A stretch of 64,000 bases of DNA from Herbaspirillum sp. ST 5-3 (GCF_004804275.1 NZ_STGI01000001.1:248001-312000), one strand, 5' to 3'; numbered from the stretch's first letter, positions 1-9,065 are shown. Notes: generated by a model not told the origin, from the sequence alone. Program-made: numbers and translations.

Positions 1-499
1 GCGACAGCAGGTTATCCAGCAGGCCCAGCTTTTGCACGAACAGGAAGAACGGCACGACGAGTGCGATGTCCGGGATCACGCGCGTGGTGAGCATGAAGTA
101 GATCGATGTCGATCGCCCGATGAAGCGGATCTTGGCCATCGCATACGCTGCCGGCACGCTGACCAGCAAGTTGAGAATGACGACGGCGATCGCCACGATG
201 AAGCTGTTCCACATGGACGGGAGCAGGTTCTTCGCGGTGGACGGAATGAAGCCGCCGGTTGCCGTATCTCCTTCTTTGCGCGTCTCGTAGGTGACGACTT
301 TTTCCTTGGCCTTGAAGATGGCGTTGAAGTTGTCCATCGTCGGCGCGTGCGGTACCCAGTGCGGCGGCACGGAGGTGATTTCCGCTTCGGACTGGAACGA
401 GGACGAAACGAGCCAGCCGATCGGCGCCAGCACGTAGACGATGAACAGCACGGAGGCTATGAATAGCAGGGCGCGCCTGCCGAGGTGAGCGATATTCAT
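1..499 (-). CDS. Sugar-type ABC transporter permease (MalG/UgpE-like), C-terminus cut by window edge
   Basis: Reading leftward from an ATG at 499 the frame stays open to the window edge, so about 166 residues of the N-terminal part are present. It begins MNIAHLGRRALLFIASVLF, a first membrane segment at about residues 9-29. A periplasmic stretch of about 70 residues follows, then a segment around IVAIAVVILNLLVSVPAAYA that opens the conserved permease core. The layout is that of the second permease of CUT1-type carbohydrate importers. The start lies 2 bp past the stop of the other permease, so the two are translated from one message. The EAA loop and any ATPase gene lie outside the window. The substrate cannot be read from the sequence. 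Confidence 0.85.
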   Translation of the reverse strand, partial: MNIAHLGRRALLFIASVLFIVYVLAPIGWLVSSSFQSEAEITSVPPHWVPHAPTMDNFNAIFKAKEKVVTYETRKEGDTATGGFIPSTAKNLLPSMWNSFIVAIAVVILNLLVSVPAAYAMAKIRFIGRSTSIYFMLTTRVIPDIALVVPFFLFVQKLGLLDNLLS

Positions 500-501
500 G
501 T

Positions 502-1419
502 TCAGAGCTTCTTACCCATGCTGCGGATGATGAAAAAGGCCAGCACGAAGGTGACGATCGCCATGATGTAAGCGAGCGCCGCGCCGGTGCCGAATGCCAG
601 CTTGCGGAAGGTCTCCACGTACACTTCCCATGCGACCACATGCGATGCGTCGGCCGGACCGCCTTCGGTCAGGATGAAGAACATGTCGAAGTGGCGAATT
701 GCCATCATCGTTTCGTAAATCATGACCAGCAGGAAGCCGGGCTTGAGCGAAGGCAGCGTGATGTGAATGAAGCGTTGCCACACGTTGGCGCCGTCGACCT
801 TGGCGGCGCTGTACAAGTCCGGCCGCACCGATTTCAAGGTGACCAGCAGGAGAATGGTGGCGAGCGGCACTTCCTTCCACACGAAGGCGTTTGTGATAAG
901 CAGCAATGTCTTGTCGACATCGCCGAGCAGCACGATGTATTTCTGGATGAAGCCGAGTTGCAGCAGCAGTCCATTGAGCGCGCCGTAGCTGGAGTCGTAG
1001 ATCCATTTCCACATCAATCCGTTGGCCACATAGGGAATGGCCCAGGGGACCAGCAGGACGGCGGACAAGATGCGGCGGCCGCGGAATTCTTCGTTCAGCA
1101 GAATGGCCATCAGCATGGCGATGAGCATGATGCACGCGACCGATACCACGGTGAACGAGGTGGTGCGCCACACCGAGGTCCAGAACATCGGATCCTGGAA
1201 CAGGTGCACATAGTTGTCGAACCAGACGAAGGGCGCCCGGTGCGGGCGCGACAGCTTCAGGTCGAACAGGCTGATCCAGAACGAGTAAAGAATTGGAAAG
1301 ACGGCAACGACGCTCAGTACGAGCATCATCGGCGCGATGAAGATCATCGCGCTCTTCTGGTCGTATGCGCTCGATGGATAGCGAAAGGCGCTGCGCGGAC
1401 CACTGCTTTTGATTTTCAT
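502..1419 (-). CDS. Sugar-type ABC transporter permease (MalF/UgpA-like)
   Basis: 305 residues with six predicted membrane segments, the usual length of the first permease in CUT1 carbohydrate importers. The N-terminus is a cytosolic Ser/Arg-rich tail followed by a segment around residues 25-47. The EAA-type cytoplasmic loop that docks the ATPase is visible near residue 205 (YSAAKVDGANVWQRFIHITLP, where AAKVDGA and the later LP are the key positions). It sits between the binding-protein gene, 127 bp upstream, and the second permease, 2 bp downstream. No strong Shine-Dalgarno is seen before the ATG at 1419. The family assignment is firm; the sugar or polyol carried is unknown. Confidence 0.92.
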   Translation of the reverse strand: MKIKSSGPRSAFRYPSSAYDQKSAMIFIAPMMLVLSVVAVFPILYSFWISLFDLKLSRPHRAPFVWFDNYVHLFQDPMFWTSVWRTTSFTVVSVACIMLIAMLMAILLNEEFRGRRILSAVLLVPWAIPYVANGLMWKWIYDSSYGALNGLLLQLGFIQKYIVLLGDVDKTLLLITNAFVWKEVPLATILLLVTLKSVRPDLYSAAKVDGANVWQRFIHITLPSLKPGFLLVMIYETMMAIRHFDMFFILTEGGPADASHVVAWEVYVETFRKLAFGTGAALAYIMAIVTFVLAFFIIRSMGKKL

Positions 1420-1482
1420 CGGTTCGGTCTTTCAAGGAGTGGAACGATGCTGGGCATCGCTCCGTCTCGGCATGAGCAGGGC

Positions 1483-1513
1483 CAATCAGGGCGCCCAAGC
1501 GGCGCCCTGATTG
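1483..1513 (-). promoter_or_regulatory. Strong intercistronic stem-loop between binding protein and permease genes
   Basis: A perfect 13-bp inverted repeat (arms 1483-1495 and 1501-1513) with a 5-nt loop lies just after the binding-protein stop at 1547. No T-run follows in the direction of transcription. It is therefore better read as an mRNA-stabilising or attenuating hairpin than as a full terminator. Such hairpins in importer operons let the binding protein be made in excess over the permeases; that role is inferred. Confidence 0.6.
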
Positions 1514-1546
1514 CCTGCGGGGTTTACCCCTTGGGGAGGGTTCGTC

Positions 1547-2869
1547 TTAGCTCTGCTTCTTGAGCTGGTTCCAGGTCTGGGCGGACTTCTTCAGCGCGTC
1601 GGCAACTGAAGTCTTGCCGAGGACGGCCGACTGCCATGCCGTCCCGTTGACTTCGTCCCACTCGCCGAACCAGCGGGTCACAACGTCTTTCTTCTTGACC
1701 AGCTGCTGCTGCTTCTCGTACATCGCGATATCGGAGTACTTCTGGTATGAAGCGCGGATGTCGGGATCCTTGAAGAGTTCCTTGGCGCCGAAGCCGGAAC
1801 CGACATCGGTGAAGAGCATTTTCTGGAACTGGTACTTGCCGTCCGCCTTGCCGCCAAACCATTCGATCAGCTTCGCCGCATTCGCCGCGCGGGACTTGTC
1901 GGCAGCCGCCTGCGCAGTCATGCCATGGAAACGCATCCAGCCGACGGTGGCGTGCGAACCTTGCGGACCGGCAGGCATCATGGCCTGGTGGACGCGGCCG
2001 GCGATCTGCGACTGTTTCGGATCGTTGAGAGTGCGGATGCGATAGCGGCTCAACAAGGCGAACGCATGGTTGCCGGCGCCGAAGGCTTTCAATCCGTTCA
2101 GCTCGCCGGTTTCCACGCACGCCGGGGAAATGATCTTGTGCTTGTTGACGGCATCGGCAATCCACTGCAAGGCCTGCTGTGCGCCCTTCTTCGGGTCATC
2201 CATCAAGGCATTGCCGTTGTCGTCCGTGAAGCGTCCGCCGTGCGAATACACCATGGCGGAGAGGAATTCGATCAGCCAGCTTTCGCGCGCCATCGACAGC
2301 ATCATCGGGTACTCGCAGATACCGGCCTTCTTGATTTGGAGCGACTGCGCCACCAACTCTTCCCAGGTGCTCGGCGGCGCCTTGATGCCGGCCTTCTTCA
2401 GCTTTTCCTCGTCGTAGAAGAAAGCCATGTAATCGGAGTAGTAGGTGAGGCCGTACTGCTTGCCGTTGTATTGCATCGACTTGGTGCAGAAGTCGTCGGT
2501 CTCGGCGTTGTACTTCATCAGCTCCGGGAAGTTGTTCACCGGCGCGATCCAGCCGGCGTCAGCCCACTCGGGAAGCCAGCTGTCGGAAACCCATAGCACG
2601 TCAAGCGGCGCCTTCCCGACAAACTTGGTAACCATGGTGTCGCGATACTGCGCCCATGGTGCATTGTTGTAGACGGTCTTGATCCCGGTCTTGGCTTCGA
2701 ATGCGGTCAGATGGCTTTTCACCGCATCGACCGCCGCCGACCAAGTGTAGAAGTTGATCGCATCGGCAGCGTGCGCGTTGCCCGCCAGCGAAAAGATGCC
2801 CGTTCCTGCGAGGCCGGCTGCCGCCGACATCTTCAGGAAGTCGCGCCTGCTTGAATGATTGTTGCTCAT
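1547..2869 (-). CDS. Tat-exported ABC transporter substrate-binding protein (carbohydrate type)
   Basis: 440 residues from the ATG at 2869, which has an ideal ribosome site (GGAGGAG, 4 nt before ATG). A longer frame to 2932 lacks such a site. The N-terminus SSRRDFLKMSAAAGLAG is a twin-arginine signal, with likely cleavage after NAHA near residue 33, so the protein is exported folded. The mature part is a MalE-like periplasmic sugar-binding fold (extracellular solute-binding family 1), with blocks such as FEAKTGIKTVY and TWEELVAQSLQIKKAG. It is the first gene of the importer operon, followed by a stem-loop and two permeases. The promoter and two operator palindromes lie within 250 bp upstream. 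The ligand is not identifiable. Confidence 0.92.
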   Translation of the reverse strand: MSNNHSSRRDFLKMSAAAGLAGTGIFSLAGNAHAADAINFYTWSAAVDAVKSHLTAFEAKTGIKTVYNNAPWAQYRDTMVTKFVGKAPLDVLWVSDSWLPEWADAGWIAPVNNFPELMKYNAETDDFCTKSMQYNGKQYGLTYYSDYMAFFYDEEKLKKAGIKAPPSTWEELVAQSLQIKKAGICEYPMMLSMARESWLIEFLSAMVYSHGGRFTDDNGNALMDDPKKGAQQALQWIADAVNKHKIISPACVETGELNGLKAFGAGNHAFALLSRYRIRTLNDPKQSQIAGRVHQAMMPAGPQGSHATVGWMRFHGMTAQAAADKSRAANAAKLIEWFGGKADGKYQFQKMLFTDVGSGFGAKELFKDPDIRASYQKYSDIAMYEKQQQLVKKKDVVTRWFGEWDEVNGTAWQSAVLGKTSVADALKKSAQTWNQLKKQS

Positions 2870-2954
2870 TGCTCCTCCGTTATTGTTGGCTGCGCTTTTT
2901 GGACCCGCAGCACCGCATAAAACCCTGTGCACCGTTATTTTTCTTATTTTGCGA

Positions 2955-2983
2955 ATTATTGCCGGAAATATTTATATCGTCAA
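2955..2983 (-). promoter_or_regulatory. Sigma70-type promoter of the ABC importer operon
   Basis: On the minus strand a TTGACG -35 box (2983-2978), a 17-bp spacer and an AATAAT -10 box (2960-2955) precede the binding-protein ATG by about 85 bp. The -35 box lies inside the left operator palindrome, so a bound protein would block RNA polymerase. Confidence 0.6.
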
Positions 2984-3001
2984 GTGACGATATAAATATT
3001 T
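2966..3001. promoter_or_regulatory. Operator palindrome 1 overlapping the importer -35 box
   Basis: Perfect inverted repeat with 17-bp arms (2966-2982 and 2985-3001) around a 2-bp centre. The core is TATCGTC-N4-GACGATA. It covers the -35 element of the importer promoter, as a repressor site would. The regulator family (GntR or LacI type) is a guess from the symmetry; no regulator gene is in the window. Confidence 0.75.
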
Positions 3002-3088
3002 TTATCGGGAGCGATTTGAGCCTATTGATTTCAGCAATTCGCTGCTATCGGCCTACACAAGACCCTGCAGAGCAAACAATGTGGTCAA

Positions 3089-3116
3089 ATTTTTATCGTC
3101 GTACGACGATAAAAAT
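3089..3116. promoter_or_regulatory. Operator palindrome 2 of the importer operon
   Basis: Perfect 28-bp palindrome with 14-bp arms and no spacer. Its core TATCGTC-GTAC-GACGATA matches that of operator 1, with only the central four bases differing. The centres are 119 bp apart, a spacing that would allow DNA looping by one regulator. Confidence 0.75.
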
Positions 3117-3318
3117 GACAAAATAGAAATGCAACCAACGACCTCGACGTGGCCGTCAGCGCGTATCCGCAGGGGAGAAAGAAAAGTGCTGGCGCTACGC
3201 CGGCAGTCATCGCAACGGGTGCCCCGCGTTACTTTCCGGGCTGTGAGCGGGCGATGATGCGGAGGCGGAATATGGGCATCCGGGAGGCTGCCTCAATCCA
3301 CCACTCGGATGGGAATGC

Positions 3319-3350
3319 CGAAATCCGGTTGCCGACATAACCGGATTTCG
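3319..3350 (-). terminator. Hairpin after the hybrid kinase gene
   Basis: Perfect 12-bp stem (3319-3330 with 3339-3350) and an 8-nt loop, beginning 15 bp past the stop codon at 3366. No clear T-run follows on either strand, so intrinsic termination is uncertain. It may instead protect the 3' end. Confidence 0.45.
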
Positions 3351-3365
3351 CATGGCAGACGCGTA

Positions 3366-6300
3366 TCAGATGCCAGGCAGCGTCTTCGTCTGCCCTTCCC
3401 AATGCGGCGGTTCCCTCGTCAGCAGATCGCGCGCAAACTGCTCCGCCGGCACGGGCTTGCTCAGGTAATAGCCCTGCAGCAGATCGCAGCGCTGTTCGCG
3501 CAGGAAGCGCAACTGCGCTTCGGTCTCCACGCCTTCCGCCACCACTTCAAGTCGCAGGCTGTGGGCCAGCGCAATGATGCCGGTCACGATCGACGCGTCA
3601 TCCGAGTCGTCCGGCACGTCGCGCACGAAGGAGCGGTCGATCTTGATGATGTCGACCGGAAAGCGCTTCAGGTAGGACAAGGATGAATAGCCGGTACCGA
3701 AGTCGTCGATCGACAGCCGCACACCCAGGCTACGCAAGCGATGCAATGCCTCCAGCGTATCCTGCGCATGCTCCATCAAGGTGCTTTCGGTGATCTCCAG
3801 CTCCAACAGATTGGCTGGCAGGCCGGTGTCTTCCAGCGCACGTTCCACGATCTCCGCGAAGTTCTTTTGCAGCAGCTGCTTGACCGACAGATTGACCGCC
3901 ACCCGCATGGTCCGTCCCGCCTGGTTCCAACGCTGCATCTGCGCACAGGCAGTCCGCAACACCCATTCACCGATCGGATTGATCAGCCCGGTTTCCTCGG
4001 CCAGCGGGATGAACTCCACCGGCGACACCATGCCGCGCGCAGGATGATGCCAGCGCACCAGCGCTTCCACACCAATGATCATGCCATTGTCGACGCGCGC
4101 CTGCGGTTGATAATGCACATCGAGTTCGTTGCGTTCGATCGCGCGACGCAAATCGTTTTCCATCCGCACATGCTCCGAAATCGAACGCTCCATCGAAGGC
4201 TCGAAGAACTGGAAGCCGCTGTTGGTTTTCTTCGCGCGGTACATGGCGGTGTCGGCATGCTTGAGCAAGGTGCCGACGTCGGTGCCGTCGTGCGGATAGA
4301 TCGAAATGCCGACGCTGGTGGTGACAAAGATATCGTGCCCGTCGATCTGGAAAGGCGTTGCCAGTGAACGACAGATATTCTGCGCCGCGGCGACGGCCGC
4401 GTTGGGACCGACGACTTCGGCCAGCACCACGGTGAACTCGTCGCCTCCGAGGCGCGCCACGCAATCTGCATTGCGCACACTGCGGCGGATGCGTTGCGCC
4501 ACCGCCACCAGCAACTTGTCGCCGATATCATGACCGAGCGTGTCGTTGACGTTCTTGAAGCGGTCGAGGTCGAGGAACAGCACGGCGATCGACTCGCCGG
4601 CGACACGCGCCTGTTCGATACGTCGTCCCAGCTGGTCGATGAACAGCGCGCGGTTCGGCAGGCCGGTCAGCAGATCGTTGTAGGCGAGATGACGAATGCG
4701 CTTCTCGGCCTGATTGGCTTCGATGATGCGCCGCACGCGCTGTGACAAGACGGCGAAGTGGATCGGCTTGGGAATATAGTCGCTGGCCCCGGCGGCGAAC
4801 GCGCGCTCGACCGAGGTATTGTCTTCCAGCGCAGTAATCATCAGCACCGGAATGGCGCGTCCATTGGGCAATTCCTGCACGCGGGCGCAAGCGGTAAAGC
4901 CGTCCATCACCGGCATCACCGCATCCATCAGAATTACGTCCGGCTGCAGGCGTTTGAGCATCAGCAAGGCCTGCGCGCCGTCGGCGGCCTCTTCGACCTG
5001 GAAGCCATCGCGTTGCAGCGTGTGACGCAATGAGCTGCGCGTGCTGCGATCGTCGTCGACGATCAGCACCTGCGCCACTTCCTCTCCCCTGCGGATGCTC
5101 AAGCGGTCCTCGACATAGGCTTCCGTGCCTAGCACCATCGCCACCGCGTCGAACGCCTGCCGCAGGCGCGGCAATAGCGGACGGATATCGGCCACCCGGT
5201 GCTCGATGGCCAGATCTTCCGCTTCCTTCGCTAGCTGTGCCAGGACAGTCGCGCCCAGGTTGCCGCTGCTGCCCTTGACCGAGTGAGCCATGGCGCGCGC
5301 TGCATCCGCATTACCGTCCTGCACTGCCTGCTCCAATTGCGTCAGGTAGTCGGGCGTGTCTTCCAGGAAGGGCGTGATCGTTTGCCGAAGTGCCGGCCCC
5401 AGTATCTCGCGCAACTTGTCGAACACGAGCTGGTCGATCGGATTGTTATCGAGGTCGTTGACGCTGACTTCCGGCAGTTCCGATCGCCCGCCGTGCTCAT
5501 GCCGCGACAGCCAGCGTTCCAGCTTGAAGCGCAGTTCGACCAGGGTGATCGGTTTCGCCAGATAGTCATCCATGCCGGCGGCCAGGCATTTTTCTGCATC
5601 GCCCTGCTGCGTATTGGCGGTCATCGCCACAATGGGAGTACGCCTTCCGAGCGGTTCCTCGAAATTGCGGATATGCGCCGTCGCCTCGTAACCGTCCATC
5701 TCCGGCATGCTGCAGTCCATCAGGATCAGGTCAAAGCGGCCTCGGCGCGCCGCCTCGACTGCCTCGCGTCCATTGGAGGCAAACTCGCACTCGCAGCCGT
5801 TCATCGTCAGCATGCCGGCGGCGACCATCTGATTGGTGCGATTGTCCTCGGCGACCAGCACCCGGAATTCCTTGGCGACGCGATGCCTTGCGAGCGGCTG
5901 CGAGGGCGGAAATAGCGACACGCCGATCGCCTGTTCTCCCGGGAGCAAGCGGCGCACCGCCTCCATCATCCGATCGCGGCGCAAGGGCTTGCCGAGATAC
6001 ATGTCGGCCCCCAGCGAACTGCTGCCCATCGGCGACGCATAGCGATCCAGCACCAGCATGCGCGGCACTGTCATCTGGACTTCGACACGAATCCGGCGCA
6101 CCAGATCGCTGCCGCGCTCGTCGATCGCGTCCACGTCCATGATCAGGAGGTCATAGGGGGTGCGGGCATGTTCGCCTCGCGCCAGTTCGGCCAGCGCCTC
6201 GGCGCCATTGGTCACGGCATGGCAACGCATGCCCGCGGACGCCAGCGTCTGCTCGATGAACGCTCGCACGATTTCACTTTCGTCCACGGCCAGCACGCGC

Positions 6301-7832
6301 TTGCCGAACAATGTGCGATCGTCGGCCGACAGCGCCTGCGTATCGCTTTGCCTGCAGCTCGCGGTGAACCAGAAGGTACTGCCCCTGCCCTTTTGGCTGC
6401 TCACGCCGAGTTCGCCCTTCATCAGTGCAACGAGCTGCTTGCAGATCGCCAGGCCAAGCCCGGTGCCGCCGTATTTGCGCGTGGTCGAACGGTCCGCTTG
6501 CGCAAATGAGTCAAAGATATGCTTGACGGCATCCTCGCTCATGCCGATGCCGGTATCGACCACATCGAAACGCAGTCCGAAGTCGTTCTCCTCGATGCAG
6601 GAAATCCGCACAGCGACCTCGCCGTGTTCGGTGAATTTCACCGCATTGCCGATCAGATTCAGCAACACCTGGCGCAGACGCAGCGAATCCCCCCTCACCC
6701 GTTCCGGAACGCCGGGTGCCATCAGGTAGCCGATCTCCAGCCCCTTTTGCTGCGCCTGCTTGGCGAGCAGTTCGATCACTTCCTCGACCAGTTTGCGCAG
6801 ATCGAAGTCGACCTCGTCCAGTTCCAGCTTGCCGGCCTCCATCTTGGAGAAGTCGAGAATGTCGTTGATCAGCTCGATCAGCGCGCGCGATGAATTCCAC
6901 GCCACATCGACGCATTCCTGCTGACGCTTGGTGAGCTGCATTTCCTTGAGCATGTCGAGCATGCCGACCACGCCATTGAGCGGCGTGCGCACCTCATGAC
7001 TGACCGTCGCCGCGAATTGGGTCTTCATCAAGGCGGTATGCAATGCCTCGTCGCGCGATTGCTTCAGCTCGGCTTCGCGTTCTTCCAGCACGCCCATCAT
7101 CTTGTTGAACGCATGCGCCATTTCCACGATGTCGCGCGGTCCGTTCGGTACGGCACGCATGCCGGATTCGCCCGCTTCGGCGCGCCCCATCAGCTTGGAC
7201 AACGCCTGCAGCGGTTGCAGCATGCGACGCGCAAGCAGCCGCATGATCCCCAGCAGAACCGCCGCGAACGACAGCGTGACGGCCAAATTGCCGATCAACA
7301 GCGACGCGATCAGCTTGTTCAGTGTTCCCTTGCCGATCGTCACATGGACATAGCCGAGCAATTGCGGCTGGCGTTCCTGCATCTCGAATGGCGAGGAATC
7401 GGACTGCCCGCCGTACACGGGTGCACTGAAATACCATTCGTTGTCGGTTTGCTGCTCCAGCGTTGCGCGCGACACCGGCTGGCCGGTAATGCGGCTTTGC
7501 GGCGGCAGATCAACACCGGCCTTTGCCTGCGACAGCAGCACCTTATGCGCGGCGTCGGTAATTTCCACCTGCAGCACATCGGGAAATGCGAGCGTCGTGG
7601 CCACACCTTCGCGCACGTTCTCGGGCGAGCGGTAAAGCAGCGCAAGAATACTCTGTCGCGCCAGGTTCTCGGCGATGCGCTGCCCCTGCTCGACCAGGTA
7701 GCCTTCCATCCGGCGACCGGCCTCCCAGGAGTTCATCAATGAAGAAAACAAGGCCAGTCCGAGAATGGCAGCGGTGACCGTGATGGTCAGCTGCCTTCGG
7801 AAGCCGGTGCGGCTCAGTGAATCGCGGAACAT
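3366..7832 (-). CDS. Membrane hybrid histidine kinase with phosphorelay, GGDEF and EAL domains
   Basis: 1488 residues from the ATG at 7832; a TTG 24 bp upstream is possible. Order: membrane segment 16-35, periplasmic sensor 36-172, membrane segment 173-198, HAMP, HisKA (His279 in SHEVRTPLNG), ATPase domain 380-492 (DTGIGM, GTGLGLAI), a divergent receiver 511-630, receiver 656-775 (Asp706), HPt (His850 in AHSVKGSSGNLG), receiver 920-1035 (Asp970), GGDEF 1045-1207 with intact GGDEF and an RxxD inhibitory site five residues before it, and EAL 1230-1475 (EAL at 1256, DDFGTGYSS). It should autophosphorylate, relay phosphate internally and control cyclic-di-GMP synthesis and/or breakdown. The orphan binding protein 111 bp upstream is a likely signal partner (inference). 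Confidence 0.95.
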   Translation of the reverse strand: MFRDSLSRTGFRRQLTITVTAAILGLALFSSLMNSWEAGRRMEGYLVEQGQRIAENLARQSILALLYRSPENVREGVATTLAFPDVLQVEITDAAHKVLLSQAKAGVDLPPQSRITGQPVSRATLEQQTDNEWYFSAPVYGGQSDSSPFEMQERQPQLLGYVHVTIGKGTLNKLIASLLIGNLAVTLSFAAVLLGIMRLLARRMLQPLQALSKLMGRAEAGESGMRAVPNGPRDIVEMAHAFNKMMGVLEEREAELKQSRDEALHTALMKTQFAATVSHEVRTPLNGVVGMLDMLKEMQLTKRQQECVDVAWNSSRALIELINDILDFSKMEAGKLELDEVDFDLRKLVEEVIELLAKQAQQKGLEIGYLMAPGVPERVRGDSLRLRQVLLNLIGNAVKFTEHGEVAVRISCIEENDFGLRFDVVDTGIGMSEDAVKHIFDSFAQADRSTTRKYGGTGLGLAICKQLVALMKGELGVSSQKGRGSTFWFTASCRQSDTQALSADDRTLFGKRVLAVDESEIVRAFIEQTLASAGMRCHAVTNGAEALAELARGEHARTPYDLLIMDVDAIDERGSDLVRRIRVEVQMTVPRMLVLDRYASPMGSSSLGADMYLGKPLRRDRMMEAVRRLLPGEQAIGVSLFPPSQPLARHRVAKEFRVLVAEDNRTNQMVAAGMLTMNGCECEFASNGREAVEAARRGRFDLILMDCSMPEMDGYEATAHIRNFEEPLGRRTPIVAMTANTQQGDAEKCLAAGMDDYLAKPITLVELRFKLERWLSRHEHGGRSELPEVSVNDLDNNPIDQLVFDKLREILGPALRQTITPFLEDTPDYLTQLEQAVQDGNADAARAMAHSVKGSSGNLGATVLAQLAKEAEDLAIEHRVADIRPLLPRLRQAFDAVAMVLGTEAYVEDRLSIRRGEEVAQVLIVDDDRSTRSSLRHTLQRDGFQVEEAADGAQALLMLKRLQPDVILMDAVMPVMDGFTACARVQELPNGRAIPVLMITALEDNTSVERAFAAGASDYIPKPIHFAVLSQRVRRIIEANQAEKRIRHLAYNDLLTGLPNRALFIDQLGRRIEQARVAGESIAVLFLDLDRFKNVNDTLGHDIGDKLLVAVAQRIRRSVRNADCVARLGGDEFTVVLAEVVGPNAAVAAAQNICRSLATPFQIDGHDIFVTTSVGISIYPHDGTDVGTLLKHADTAMYRAKKTNSGFQFFEPSMERSISEHVRMENDLRRAIERNELDVHYQPQARVDNGMIIGVEALVRWHHPARGMVSPVEFIPLAEETGLINPIGEWVLRTACAQMQRWNQAGRTMRVAVNLSVKQLLQKNFAEIVERALEDTGLPANLLELEITESTLMEHAQDTLEALHRLRSLGVRLSIDDFGTGYSSLSYLKRFPVDIIKIDRSFVRDVPDDSDDASIVTGIIALAHSLRLEVVAEGVETEAQLRFLREQRCDLLQGYYLSKPVPAEQFARDLLTREPPHWEGQTKTLPGI

Positions 7833-7943
7833 AGGGTCACACTCACTGCAGGCCAAGGCGTGCGCAGGCGCGTCGCCATGTTGAACGGACCATCAAGCCA
7901 TCCGGCAGAAAACAGGTGTTCCAGTCTTGTGCGAGTCTATACA

Positions 7944-9065
7944 TCAAGGCTCCGGGAAAATGAAATCGAAATTGCGTTGTTCTTGATAACCGATGCTCAA
8001 GCCGATATGGCTGGCGGTGCGCAGATTCACCGCGGTCTGCACCTCGCGCAAGGGCTGTACGCCGCGGCGACGTGAATCGCCCGCCATGGCAGCAAGCGCG
8101 GAACCGGCCAATGTGCGACCGAGTTCCAGATTGTTGGGATAGAGCGCGAACAGCGCGCCTTTTTTCACATGCAGGAAGCTGCTGGAAAACACCGGCACGT
8201 TGCGGTTCCAGGATTCCTTCAAGACGAGTGGCAGGATGATGGTTTCATCGACCGTGGTCGCGTCCTGCGGCAACCAGATGGCATCGCGCCGGGCTTCGCT
8301 GTAAGCGAAGGCGGATTCATACAAGCGCGCCGCGCTGGCAAGATCACGCGCCTCGTGTGCCACCAGCTCCAGGCCTTGCGCCTTCGCTGCTTCGCGGGCG
8401 AACTTGATCAGCCATTCATTGTTCTGCGGGTTGTAGATGACGATCACCCGCTTGACACCAGGCAGCAGACTTTTCAGGCGGGAGAACAGCAGCGCCGGAT
8501 CCGGCGTCAGGCTCACACCGGTCAGATTGCGCGTTTCGTTTTCCGGCACCGCCAGCACGCCGCCGACCACGACCGGAATATCGCGGTCGAGTCCCGATAC
8601 CGCCTTCAGTCCCTGTCGGCCCAGCGCAATCACCACTTTCGCCCCGTTGCGTTTCAGCTGCGCCCCGAGTTCGGCAGATTCCACGTTCGGCCCGATCGGA
8701 TAATGACGCACCGCTGACTTCGCACCGTCTTCGATGCCCTCAATGATCCTAGCGAAGATGCTGCGATACGGTTCGCCGATATCAGGATAAACAATGGCCA
8801 GCGCCCCCGCGGTGGCAGCAAAGTCGCCGCGTCGCGCCTGGTCCCCCAACTCGGCAAGAGTAATCGGATTGAGGTCCTGGTATCTTGCCTTGGGCCCGAT
8901 CTCAATCGGTAACTGGACTGCTGGCGTATTCGCCTGGTAGCCGGCAGCAAGCGGCTCCGGCTTCGCAGACAGCATTCCCTGGCCGGCATGGGCGGCAGCC
9001 AGCGCGAGCAGCAGCAAAAAGCCGAACCCGAAACGCAACGCGCCAATCTGCAAGCAGCTCATCAT
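7944..9065 (-). CDS. Orphan periplasmic ABC-type substrate-binding protein (ABC_sub_bind / TrpX-like)
   Basis: 373 residues from tandem ATGs at 9065 and 9062, preceded by GGGAA; the open frame to 9182 has no ribosome site. A signal peptide (FGFGFLLLLALAAAHAG) ends near residue 28. The mature part has the two-lobed fold of the ABC_sub_bind family, with segments such as AKVVIALGRQGLKAV, IPVVVGGVLAVP, VKRVIVIYNPQNNEW and the hinge-side VPVFSSSFLHVKKGALFALYP. No permease or ATPase gene accompanies it. Instead it lies between a TonB-dependent receptor and a giant sensor kinase on the same strand. I infer that it presents a ligand to the kinase sensor domain rather than feeding a transporter. Confidence 0.85.
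   Translation of the reverse strand: MMSCLQIGALRFGFGFLLLLALAAAHAGQGMLSAKPEPLAAGYQANTPAVQLPIEIGPKARYQDLNPITLAELGDQARRGDFAATAGALAIVYPDIGEPYRSIFARIIEGIEDGAKSAVRHYPIGPNVESAELGAQLKRNGAKVVIALGRQGLKAVSGLDRDIPVVVGGVLAVPENETRNLTGVSLTPDPALLFSRLKSLLPGVKRVIVIYNPQNNEWLIKFAREAAKAQGLELVAHEARDLASAARLYESAFAYSEARRDAIWLPQDATTVDETIILPLVLKESWNRNVPVFSSSFLHVKKGALFALYPNNLELGRTLAGSALAAMAGDSRRRGVQPLREVQTAVNLRTASHIGLSIGYQEQRNFDFIFPEP

Larger units (their letters stand above)
2870..3365. other. 496-bp non-coding region before the ABC importer operon
   Basis: The left half is A/T-rich and holds the importer promoter (2955-2983) and two operator palindromes (2966-3001 and 3089-3116). The right half ends with a perfect hairpin (3319-3350) beyond the stop of the hybrid kinase gene. 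Short frames here (for example 3149-3340) have neither a ribosome site nor recognisable content. No divergent regulator gene is present. Confidence 0.7.

Noticed and set aside
3149-3340. 63-codon rightward frame near the importer operators
   Set aside because: No ribosome site, runs into the hairpin after the kinase gene, no recognisable content.
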